From contig NZ_JACJQO010000013.1 in assembly GCF_014696715.1 (NCBI RefSeq), positions 245,489 to 309,488 on the forward strand: a DNA stretch of 64,000 nt, given 5' to 3'. Below are positions 8,429-16,600 of this stretch, piece after piece. Both the position numbers and the translations under genes were made by a program. Every line of letters starts with the position of its first letter. Position 1 is the stretch's first letter. The notes beneath the pieces are model-generated. The model was not told the DNA's origin, searched no databases, and saw only the letters and a program-made list of their open reading frames with translations. The stretch comes from Pseudanabaena sp. FACHB-2040 (GTDB taxonomy: Bacteria; Cyanobacteriota; Cyanobacteriia; Phormidesmidales; Phormidesmidaceae).

Positions 8429-8474
8429 TCTTCTGCTTTATGTCCCTAAAGCTTTAGGGACATAAAGCAGAAGA
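8429..8474. repeat. 46-bp perfect zero-loop palindrome
   Basis: Every one of 23 base pairs matches around the centre at 8451/8452 (core CCCTAAAGCTTTAGGG). Perfect palindromes of this length with no spacer are rare. This one sits in the gap between a lipoprotein gene and the hetR homologue, following the inverted repeat at 8363-8407 and followed by a further hairpin at 8498-8512. It could act as a cruciform, a bidirectional terminator or a duplicated operator. Confidence 0.85.
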
Positions 8475-8497
8475 CACAGATTTGGGGACAGGGGATG

Positions 8498-8512
8498 CTC
8501 AGCAATGCTGAG
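8498..8512. repeat. Short hairpin in the hetR upstream region
   Basis: CTCAGCA (8498-8504) is followed after one base by its complement TGCTGAG (8506-8512). Flanking GGACA (8486-8490) and TGTCC (8519-8523) could extend the structure. It is the third inverted repeat in a 160-bp span. Confidence 0.5.
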
Positions 8513-8830
8513 TCACTTTGTCCTCAGATTTTTTAGGGGGATCTCTTAAAGCGCAGCTACATCTGCCAATGGGAACGGAGTCAACAATTAGCGCATTAAG
8601 TAACGAACTGTTGACTTATGTATTCAGCGGTAGAAGCGGGATACTTAACTTAAATAGAACACTCAAGTAAAACGGCAGACCAACTGTCAGGTAGACTTTT
8701 CCCAAGAGGCTTTCTAGGGTTAACACGCCTATCTTGCTGCTGGCAATGAGTAATTTACGGAGTTTTCTCATATCCTAGATAATCTCTCTTCCAGGGAGAG
8801 CTGAATGATTTATAGCGATGGCGTCAGACA

Positions 8831-9784
8831 GTGATCGGGGATACTCAACTCGGCGTGACTAGACCATTAAAAGCATCTGCCAACCCAGACCCTGATTCTT
8901 TTTTGGATTTAGACATTGGCCCAGCGGATCGAATTTTGATCCATTTAGCTCTGGGTGCTATGAAGATGGGGGGGCATCGCTATGGTGCCTTTCTAGATGC
9001 TGCCACGACTGCCGCCAAGTTTGCTATCTACAGCACCTATCTGGAGCAGGGCAAGAACATTCGCAAAACGGGCTTTTTATATCACGTTGAGCCAAAGCGG
9101 GTTAAAGCCATCATCAAGGAAGTGCAGGATGCGCTCGATCAGGGGCAAACGCTGAAAACCCTCAACTCTCAAGAGCCTTACTACCTGATTGCGCTGCCGC
9201 ACCTCTGGCAGGAGCACTTTCCGTGCCAACCTGACCAGCCACGAGTAACTGTGCACGGTCTCACCCCCAGGGAACGGCTGGAGATCGAGCAGAGCCTGCC
9301 GTCTGATTTGCCTGAGGCCAAGCTGCTAGATCTGGCTGAATTTACTGACCTAATTGAGATGCTGCATGAGCTGTCGCAGGCCGATTTGCCTGTTTGTCAG
9401 CGGATGTCTTTTAGTGAGGCGCTGACCGAGCACATCAAATTTAGGCTGCTGTACTCAGGAACTGTTATTCAGATAGATTCGCCGCTGCTGGGGGCACCTC
9501 TGTTTGCGCTGGCCCGCACCGTGTATTCGCCTAAGGGGGAGCGGGAGCGGGTGTTTACTATGATCGATGATGTAGCTCGCTTTTTCAGCCTTTTGCAGTC
9601 TTGGGTTAAGGAGGAAGCAGGCGTGTTGCGGGCGATTGAGGTTTTTGATGTGGACCCAAGCCGTAAAGAAGAAGCCCTGAGCGAACTCGACCAGATGCTG
9701 CAAGCCTGGGCCGATAAGTATCACCAGGATGGAGGTCACCCGATGGTGCTACAGGTCGCTGCGGGTGAACGGGAATACGAGTAA
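8831..9784 (+). CDS. hetR: HetR-family regulator (divergent)
   Basis: The 317-residue product aligns from memory along the whole length of Nostoc HetR, the master regulator of heterocyst patterning and a DNA-binding protein that also has a PatS-binding hood domain. Shared blocks are GHRYGAFLDAATTAAK, TYLEQG, VEPKRVKAI, SQEPYYLI, LLYSGTV and AWADKYHQDGG. Residues matching Nostoc D17, G36 and H69 are kept (D33, G52, H85 here), but the dimer cysteine C48 is Phe64. It is clearly less similar than typical HetRs of filamentous species, so it may be a paralogue. The only in-frame start is GTG 8831, with no strong ribosome site. It stands alone behind a palindrome-rich 520-bp leader. Confidence 0.82.
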   Translation: MIGDTQLGVTRPLKASANPDPDSFLDLDIGPADRILIHLALGAMKMGGHRYGAFLDAATTAAKFAIYSTYLEQGKNIRKTGFLYHVEPKRVKAIIKEVQDALDQGQTLKTLNSQEPYYLIALPHLWQEHFPCQPDQPRVTVHGLTPRERLEIEQSLPSDLPEAKLLDLAEFTDLIEMLHELSQADLPVCQRMSFSEALTEHIKFRLLYSGTVIQIDSPLLGAPLFALARTVYSPKGERERVFTMIDDVARFFSLLQSWVKEEAGVLRAIEVFDVDPSRKEEALSELDQMLQAWADKYHQDGGHPMVLQVAAGEREYE

Positions 9785-9789
9785 CGCTG

Positions 9790-9823
9790 CTCGCGTTGCT
9801 AAACCACTCGCGTTGCTAAACCA
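9790..9823 (+). repeat. 17-bp tandem duplication abutting a start codon
   Basis: CTCGCGTTGCTAAACCA occurs twice with no gap (9790-9806 and 9807-9823), and the second copy ends at the base before ATG 9824. It occupies the whole gap after the hetR-like gene. Confidence 0.8.
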
Positions 9824-10246
9824 ATGGATGCGCTAGCCAACAGATGGGGAAGTGGACTACAGCCTTTTCTAAGCAGACCTTTTCATGACTTCTTAGAGAC
9901 TCATCCGCTATGGGCCTGGGGGTTGGATCATTCTCTGTGGGTGGTTGCGATCGCAATCCTTGCCCTGCTGCTGCTGGCCGGGCTGTGGAGCGCAGTTGCC
10001 CGCTTAACTGAGAACTTTTGGCTAAGCCTGGTTCGGCTGCCGTTTCGAGTGGGGCTATGGGGCTTTCTAGCCCTGTCTCGCTTGCTGCGGCGTCCAACCC
10101 AATCGGCTCTCGTCAAACCCTCTGAGCATTCACCAGAGCCCGATCGCCCGGCAGAGATCGTGCAGCGCTTAGAAGTCTTACAGCAGGAGCAGGAAGCCCT
10201 AGTGCGGGAGTTGCGATCGCTGCTGGCCAAGCAATCTCAGGAATAG
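9824..10246 (+). CDS. Hypothetical membrane protein with C-terminal coiled coil
   Basis: The 140-residue product has one strong transmembrane helix (residues ~38-58, LWVVAIAILALLLLAGLW), a second amphipathic/hydrophobic stretch (LPFRVGLWGFLAL), a Pro/Ser linker, and a charged coiled coil at the end (EIVQRLEVLQQEQEALVRELRSLLAK). The family is not recognised. It follows hetR by 39 bp on the same strand, separated only by the 17-bp tandem repeat, so cotranscription is possible. The start is ATG 9824, with no clear Shine-Dalgarno because the repeat occupies that place. Confidence 0.6.
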   Translation: MDALANRWGSGLQPFLSRPFHDFLETHPLWAWGLDHSLWVVAIAILALLLLAGLWSAVARLTENFWLSLVRLPFRVGLWGFLALSRLLRRPTQSALVKPSEHSPEPDRPAEIVQRLEVLQQEQEALVRELRSLLAKQSQE

Positions 10247-10322
10247 GCAAGAATGTTAAACCTGGAGGGATCGACCGGTTCTCCTCTCAATTCTGTCGTT
10301 CTGTGGCCTGAGCTGAGGTTTC

Positions 10323-11114
10323 ATGTTTCTGTTTCTGTCTAAACTGCTGCCTCTGTTTGTCTATCCTCTAGGGCTCGCCTGCCTGTTGCTGTTGCTGGCC
10401 CTGGGGTTGATCTGGAAACGACCCCGCTGGGCTGCCGGTGCGATCGCGCTGGCGCTGGGCCTGTTGGTGGTTAGCGGCAACCCCTGGATGGCTACCCAGG
10501 TCGTGAAATCCTTAGAGTGGCAGCACCTACCCACCGCTGATTTGCCTCGGGCACAAGCCATTGTGGTGCTGGGCGGCGGCATTAAGCCTGCGGTAGCGCC
10601 GCGCCCCTGGGTAGATGTGGCTGAGGCCGGAGATCGGGTACTGCACGGAGCGCGACTTTACCAGGCGGGCAAAGCCCCACTGCTAATCCTTAGCGGCGGC
10701 CGCATCGATTGGAAGGAGGGCGGCCCCTCAGAGGCGGGCGATATGGCCCAGCTCGCGATGGCGCTGGGGGTGCCGAGGGGTGCGATCGCAGAAGATCCGA
10801 CCTCCCTCAACACCTATGAAAATGCCGTCAACGTCAAAGCCATCCTGCAGCAGCGGCGAATCAATCGTGTGCTTCTAGTCACCTCGGCCATGCACATGCC
10901 CCGATCGCTGCTCATCTTTCGCCATCAAGGCATAGAGGCTATACCTGCCCCGACTGATTTTCTAGTCACGCAACAGTCTCTCCAAGAACATCAAACGACC
11001 TGGCAAGGACGGCTGCTCAGCCTGGTGCCCCAAGCAGAAGACCTATCTCCGTTCACCCGAGCTCTGAAAGAATACATCGGGATTACCGTGTACTGGCTGC
11101 GGGGCTGGCTGTAG
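10323..11114 (+). CDS. YdcF/SanA-like DUF218 protein
   Basis: The 263-residue product has two N-terminal transmembrane helices (LPLFVYPLGLACLLLLLALGL and AAGAIALALGLLVVSGN) and a periplasmic DUF218 domain: AIVVLGGGI, GDRVLHGARLYQAGKAPLLILSGG, LNTYENAVN, and VLLVTSAMHMPRSLLIFRHQG. DUF218 proteins such as SanA, YdcF and ElyC are linked to cell-envelope integrity. The conserved N-T-x-E-N motif and the HMPRS histidine are intact. The start is ATG 10323. Next to a secreted protein and a membrane protein, it fits an envelope role. Confidence 0.85.
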   Translation: MFLFLSKLLPLFVYPLGLACLLLLLALGLIWKRPRWAAGAIALALGLLVVSGNPWMATQVVKSLEWQHLPTADLPRAQAIVVLGGGIKPAVAPRPWVDVAEAGDRVLHGARLYQAGKAPLLILSGGRIDWKEGGPSEAGDMAQLAMALGVPRGAIAEDPTSLNTYENAVNVKAILQQRRINRVLLVTSAMHMPRSLLIFRHQGIEAIPAPTDFLVTQQSLQEHQTTWQGRLLSLVPQAEDLSPFTRALKEYIGITVYWLRGWL

Positions 11115-11190
11115 CAGTCGCGTTTGCTGGAACCCGGAACGCGCGGCCCGCGTCGGGCTAGGATAGTCCCATTTCTGTTGAGAAACTGCA

Positions 11191-11790
11191 ATGACTAATC
11201 AGCGTAGTGTGTTCTGTCGGCGTTTGGGGTTGGGTCTGCTCTGTGTGGGGCTGGGCTTGGGCTCGTCTCCCGCCCTAGCGCAGGTGCGTTTGTCAGCGGC
11301 CCCCGCAGCGGCTCCCCCAGCGACTCCAAACATCGAGACCCCAGCCCCCGATCTGGAGCTAGAGACCTACACTGATAGCGATCGCTTTTCGATTCAGCTA
11401 CCACCGGGTTGGCAAGTCTCGTCTGCTGAGGCAGGCCCCCTAGTAATCACCAACTTCCCCCAAACAGAGACTGAGCGCGCTGCGCAGGCCGAAGACCTAC
11501 GCACTGAAGTTACCTTGATTGAGCAGCCCCCTGGTGAGGTAGTGCCGCCAGCCCTACAAGAAATTCAGAGTCAGGGCTATTCCCTCGCAGACTATGGTGC
11601 TATCACCATCGATGGGGCAACGGCGCTGCAGCTGTGGCTCATAGATCTGCCAGAAGCACCCGAGAGTGCTCTGATGACCTACATCGGCTACGACACAGCA
11701 ACCGCCATCATCGTCAGCCGCTTTGATACCCTGACACCCGAAATCGAGCGCCTGCTAACGACCTTGCACAGCTCCTTCACCCGCTTGTAA
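11191..11790 (+). CDS. Secreted conserved hypothetical protein
   Basis: The 199-residue product has a clear Sec signal peptide (basic NQRSVFCRR, hydrophobic LGLGLLCVGLGLG, cleavage at ALA-Q near residue 31) and so is probably periplasmic. The mature part has an acidic/Pro linker, then a compact alpha/beta domain (YTDSDRFSIQLPPGWQVSSAE to LLTTLHSSF) resembling the PsbP-like/DUF1795 fold seen in small cyanobacterial exported proteins; that assignment is tentative. The start is ATG 11191, 76 bp after the DUF218 gene. Confidence 0.6.
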   Translation: MTNQRSVFCRRLGLGLLCVGLGLGSSPALAQVRLSAAPAAAPPATPNIETPAPDLELETYTDSDRFSIQLPPGWQVSSAEAGPLVITNFPQTETERAAQAEDLRTEVTLIEQPPGEVVPPALQEIQSQGYSLADYGAITIDGATALQLWLIDLPEAPESALMTYIGYDTATAIIVSRFDTLTPEIERLLTTLHSSFTRL

Positions 11791-11915
11791 ACGGCAAGCC
11801 GCCCCGTTTCTAGCCGGACAACCGCCATATGCGTGATGCCCACTCCTGAGATTCCTCTGTACAGTAGATAGGTAAATTAGGTACGGTTCGCGCCGATGTG
11901 AGGTAGAAATCGATC

Positions 11916-12659
11916 GTGCGCCAAGTCAAAGCTATGCGCCAAATTTTGATGGTCGTTCACCAAGAGACCTCCAACCCAGGGCTGGTGGGCCAAGTGCTTC
12001 AGGAGTGGGGCTATGCCCTCGATATTCGCTGTCCAGCCATCGGCCAACCGCTGCCGACGGCTCTAGATGCCTACGAAGGCATCATCGTTTTTGGAGGCCC
12101 GATGAGTGCCAACGACGATGACACCCTTCCGTTTATTCGCCAGGAGATGGACTGGATTGCCCAGGTTCTGGAAGCCGAGAAGCCCTATTTAGGGATTTGC
12201 TTAGGGGCTCAGATGCTGGCTAGGGCCCTGGGAGCGCAGGTGGTTCTCCAGAGCGAAGACCTGCGAGAGATAGGCTATTTCCCCCTCCACCCGACTGCCC
12301 CAGGTCGGGAGTTCTTCACTGAGCCGATGCATGTCTATCAGTGGCACAAAGAGGGGTTTGAGTTGCCCTCTGAGTGTACGCTATTGGCAGAGGGAGATCT
12401 CTTTCCCAATCAAGCTTTTCGGTATGGCAAAAGCGCCTTTGGGATACAGTTTCACCCTGAGATTACTGCCGAGCTAATCGAGCACTGGACCTCTAATGCG
12501 GCTGACCAACTGCTGCTGCCAGGGGCTCAGGCTCGCCCCCTCCATTTTCACCAACACAAGCTGTATAGTCAGGCTGTGGAAAACTGGTTAAGGCGTTTTC
12601 TTTGGCAGTGGCTCTACCGGCAACCAGCAATAGCCCCAGACTGGAGCCTTTCTGCCTAG
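11916..12659 (+). CDS. Class I glutamine amidotransferase-like protein (GMP synthase-type)
   Basis: The product is 247 residues from GTG 11916; ATG 11934 would remove 6 residues. It has the Triad amidotransferase elements: an oxyanion loop FGGPMSAND, the nucleophile cysteine in YLGICLGAQ, and the His/Glu pair in FGIQFHPEIT. It is a stand-alone glutaminase-type domain with no synthetase partner, as in the family annotated GMP synthase-like or gamma-glutamyl peptidase-like. The true substrate is unknown. The 3' end contains one of the DnaA-box-like 9-mers (12575-12583). Confidence 0.82.
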   Translation: MRQVKAMRQILMVVHQETSNPGLVGQVLQEWGYALDIRCPAIGQPLPTALDAYEGIIVFGGPMSANDDDTLPFIRQEMDWIAQVLEAEKPYLGICLGAQMLARALGAQVVLQSEDLREIGYFPLHPTAPGREFFTEPMHVYQWHKEGFELPSECTLLAEGDLFPNQAFRYGKSAFGIQFHPEITAELIEHWTSNAADQLLLPGAQARPLHFHQHKLYSQAVENWLRRFLWQWLYRQPAIAPDWSLSA

Positions 12660-12732
12660 TACAGCCGTCCTGATTAGGCTGTGGAAAACCAGGGTTTAAC
12701 TTGTGGAAAAGGGGACTTCGGTCTGTGGAAAA
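12575..12732 (-). other. Cluster of four DnaA-box-like 9-mers
   Basis: TGTGGAAAA (TTTTCCACA on the other strand, the cyanobacterial DnaA box consensus) occurs at 12575-12583, 12680-12688, 12702-12710 and 12724-12732, all in the same orientation. The last three are exactly 22 bp apart, and a one-mismatch copy (TGGGGAAAA) follows at 12744-12752. I noticed no other exact copies while reading the window. This could be an origin segment, a DnaA-titration site or a DnaA-controlled promoter for the downstream dehydrogenase gene. No dnaA or dnaN is in the window. Confidence 0.55.
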
Positions 12733-12756
12733 TGCCGCTTTACTGGGGAAAAAGTT

Positions 12757-13629
12757 TTGAAAATCGGCCTAATCGGAACCGGACTTATGGGCGGAACCAT
12801 GGCGCTGCGGCTGCTGACGGCAGGCCATCAGGTCTGGGCCTACAACCGTACGGCTGGCAGGCTAAAGCCCCTAGCTCTGGCAGGGGTTACCCCGTCTAGC
12901 CAGGCTGTGACGGTTGTGCAGGCAGTAGATGCTCTAGTGCTGATGCTGACCGATGCGGCAGCCATTCGGTCCGTGTTGCTGAGCGACGAAGTCAAGCCTG
13001 TTTTAGAAGGCCGCACCATTATTCAAATGGGCACCATTTCCTCCCAAGACAGCTGTGCCCTGAGCCAGGAATTTCAGTCGCTGTCTGCCGATTACCTAGA
13101 AGCTCCGGTACTAGGCAGCATTCCTGAAGCCAAATCTGGCAAGCTCATTGTTATGGTGGGAGCTACTCCAGAGCACTTCATGCAGTGGCTGCCTGTGCTA
13201 CGCTGCTTCAGCGCTGAGCCGCTGCACGTAGGCCCTGTAGGCTCGGCTGCCGCCCTGAAACTGGCCATGAACCAGCTAATTGGCACGCTTACTGCAGCCT
13301 TTGCCCAAAGCCTGAGCTTAATCCAGCGGCATGGCATTCCAGTCTCCACGTTTATGCAGGTAGTCCGCAATAGTGCGCTCTATGCCCCTACCTACGACAA
13401 AAAGCTCGATCGCATGATCAGCCGCAAGTTTGCTGACCCCAACTTCCCAGCCAAGCACTTGCTAAAAGATATGGGCCTGTTTGTGGAAACAGCAGAGCTC
13501 GCTGGAATAGATACTTCTTTGGCAGACCAAGTGCGGCAGCTAGTGCAGCTAGCTGTAGAGCAAGGACTGGCCGATGCAGACTACTCCAGCCTGTATAACA
13601 TCATCAATCCGGTAGCACCCCCGGAATAG
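12757..13629 (+). CDS. NAD(P)-binding beta-hydroxyacid dehydrogenase (3-hydroxyisobutyrate dehydrogenase family)
   Basis: The product is 290 residues if translation begins at TTG 12757. This puts the Rossmann strand KIGLIGTGLMGGTMA at the N-terminus, as in the family. A GTG at 12703 would add an implausible Cys-rich leader and lie inside a DnaA box. The nucleotide motif GxGxxG, the substrate-region LEAPVLGSIPEAKSG, and the catalytic-lysine helix GSAAALKLAMNQLIG are present. Members reduce or oxidise beta-hydroxyacids such as tartronate semialdehyde, hydroxyisobutyrate or glyoxylate; the substrate here is not determinable. Confidence 0.83.
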   Translation: MKIGLIGTGLMGGTMALRLLTAGHQVWAYNRTAGRLKPLALAGVTPSSQAVTVVQAVDALVLMLTDAAAIRSVLLSDEVKPVLEGRTIIQMGTISSQDSCALSQEFQSLSADYLEAPVLGSIPEAKSGKLIVMVGATPEHFMQWLPVLRCFSAEPLHVGPVGSAAALKLAMNQLIGTLTAAFAQSLSLIQRHGIPVSTFMQVVRNSALYAPTYDKKLDRMISRKFADPNFPAKHLLKDMGLFVETAELAGIDTSLADQVRQLVQLAVEQGLADADYSSLYNIINPVAPPE

Positions 13630-13670
13630 GCCGTTGGGGCCAGAATTTTGTTTTGGTCTCAGGGCGTGCC

Positions 13671-16600
13671 TCAGTCCAGCAAGCTGTAGGGGATAGCAAT
13701 TGTAAAAGCAGTACCTTGGCCGGGGACAGATTGGCAGGTGAGGCTCCCTTGGTGGCGCTCTGTAACAATCTGATAGCTGATTGACAGGCCCATACCAGTG
13801 CCCTTACCGATGGGCTTGGTCGTAAAGAAGGGATCAAACAGGCGTCTCTGGGTTTCGGGGGCAATGCCAGGACCATTATCGGCAATCACAATCACTACAT
13901 CAGTCGGAGTGAGGCTGGTTTCGAGAATGATTTCTGGCTGTAGATTGGGCTGATCTTCCCAAGCTTCTTCTAGGGCATCAATGGCGTTGCTCAAGATGTT
14001 CATAAACACCTGATTGAGCTGCCCGGCGTAGCACTCAATCGGTGGAATCTGACCATAGCGCTGGATGACCTCAATGGTTGGGCGTCCTCCACTGGCCTTC
14101 AAGCGGCTTTGCAGAATCATCAGGGTACTGTCTAGTCCGGCATGGATATCGACTGCTTTTTGCTCAGCCTCGTCCATACGAGAGAAGGTTCGCAGCGACA
14201 TGACAATTTTCTGAATCCGGTCAGCCCCAACTTTCATGGAGTTCAGCAGTTTGGGCAGATCTTTAAGCACAAAGGGCAAGTCGATGGCTTCAACTTCTGC
14301 CGCAATCGCGGGCAGCGGATCGGGGTAGGAATGCTGGTACAGCTCTACCAGCTTCATGAGATCCTCGATGTAATTGCGGGCATGGTTTAGGTTGCCGTAG
14401 ATGAAGTTGACCGGATTGTTGATTTCGTGGGCCACACCTGCGACCAGCTGTCCTAAGCTGGACATTTTCTCGCTCTGGACCAGCTGCATTTGGGCGCGCT
14501 GTAGCTCTTGCAGAGTAGTTTCTAGAGCTTGGGTACGCTGACGCAGCTGACTCTCTGACTCAGACAGGGCTACCTCGGTCTGTTTGCGCTTAATGCCGAG
14601 GGCAATTTCATTGGCTAGTAGCGCCAGTAGATCTTCAACGCTGCTGGCCAACGGCTGGCGGGCAAACATGCCAATGACGCCGAGGAGCTGATCTTCCACA
14701 ATCAGCGGGTAGCCTGCAAAGGCTACCATGCCTTCCTGCTTAGCCCAAGCTGGGTCGCTGATCCAAGGGTCACTTTGAATTGAGTTGGAGAGTTGGGGGC
14801 AGCGCTGCTCGGCAATGCGACCCACTTTGAACTGGCCTACTGGAATGCGGCTATGGTAACCATCTAGATGTGTGTAGAGACCAGAGCTGGCCTGCAACTC
14901 TAGCACCGTTTCTGTGGAAGAGAGGGTCCAGACGCGGGCAAAGGCAATGTCTAGGGTTTTTACTAGAGCATCGGTGCAGGCTTGTAGCATAGCCTGCAGG
15001 GGTTCTCCCCGGGTCAAGATAGAGTCGATTTCGGCCTGTAGGGAAGACAGGCGCACCTGTTCTTTGAGCAGATCGACTGCCTGTTTGCGCTCGGTAATGT
15101 CTTCCAGGGTGCCGAGCACTCCGACCACTGCACCTTCGGCATTGTAGAGAGGAACTTTGTTGGTTTCCAGCCAGACATGGCTGCCATCGGCCTGCTGCTG
15201 AATTTCGAGCTTGCCTAGAATGGGGGTGTTGGTCTCCATCACGGTGCGATCGCCCAACCGGTATTCTTCTGCTTGCTCTGAGGTCCAGGGCAGGTCGTAG
15301 TCCGTTTTGCCAATGATCTCCGCTGGGGTCTGCAACCCTGCGGTTCTAGCAAAGTTTTGGTTGCAGCCCAGGTAGACTAGGTTCCGATCTTTCCAAAAGA
15401 TGGACTGGGGAATGTTGTCCATCACCAGCTGCAGGAGCTGTTTTGACTCGCGCAGCGCTTCTTCGGCGCGAATGCGATCAGTGATGTCTTCGTAGGTGCC
15501 GAGCAAGCCGACTAGATGACTGTCTGAACCAAAGAGGGGAACTTTGTTGGTGTCGCACCAGATATGGCTGCCATCGGCTCGAATTTGGGACTCTAGCAGA
15601 TGGTACTCTCCCTTGCCACTAGCCATAACTCGATGGTCGTTGGCTCGGTAGTCCTCTGCTTCTGTCTGGGTCCAGGGCAAGTCATAGTCGGTCTTGCCAA
15701 TGATGTCGCTGGGGTCGGCTAACCCGGCAGCTTGGGCGAAGACCTGGTTACAACCTAGGTATACCGATTCGTGGTCTTTCCAAAAAATGGCTTGAGGAAT
15801 GTTGTCCATCACCAGCTGCAGGAACTGCCGCGAGGTTCGCATGGCTTGCTCTGCCTGCTGCCGCTCTGCCTCGACTCGCTTGCGCTCACTGATATCGCGG
15901 ATGTTGACTAGAATGACCTGTCGCTCTCGCAGGGTGATGCGCTGAAGATAAATTTCGGCGTCAAAGAGGGTGCCGTCTTTGGGCCGCCGGGCTTTCCAGT
16001 CAAATAGCTGAGCGGTTCCGGTTAGGGCTTGTTGCCAGTGATCTCTTAGAATCTCGACGGGTTGGTCAGGGCTAAAGAGATCTTCCTTTAGGGAAGCCTT
16101 GAGCATTTCCTGGCGGGTCAGGCCGTACATTTTCAGCAGGGTGCGGTTGACATCAAGGATTTTGCCCTGGGTGTCGTGGATTAAAATGCCTTCGTGAATG
16201 CTGTCAAATAGGGTTCTCAGGTCGCGCTCTGAGGCGCGTAGGGCGCGGGTGCGTTCTTCGATGCGGCTTTCTAGGGTGTGGTTGAGCCGGTGCAGTTCGG
16301 CTTCGATCTGTTTGCGATCGCAAATGTCCCGCACCATCACCAGTACTTCATCGGCGGTCCAGGGAAGAACCCGAACTTCCTCCCACCGATGCCGGCCCTC
16401 CCGCACAAAAGATTGCTCGTAAATCTGCAGGGTGCCCGTATCAAGGGCCTGCCGGACAAAGTGGAGCCGCTTGTCTACCTGGTCAGGTGGCAGCACCTTG
16501 GACAGAGACGCACGCCGCTGCTCAGGGTTGAGACAAACGACGTTAACGTTGCCGGAGGTAAGAATTTCGTAGGTTGCAGAGTCTCGCTGCATCCGCAGCA

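Noticed and set aside
8579..8616. AGTCAACA / TGTTGACT inverted repeat upstream of hetR
   Set aside because: An 8-bp arm with a 22-bp spacer is plausible by chance in a 500-bp region and does not match the known HetR site.
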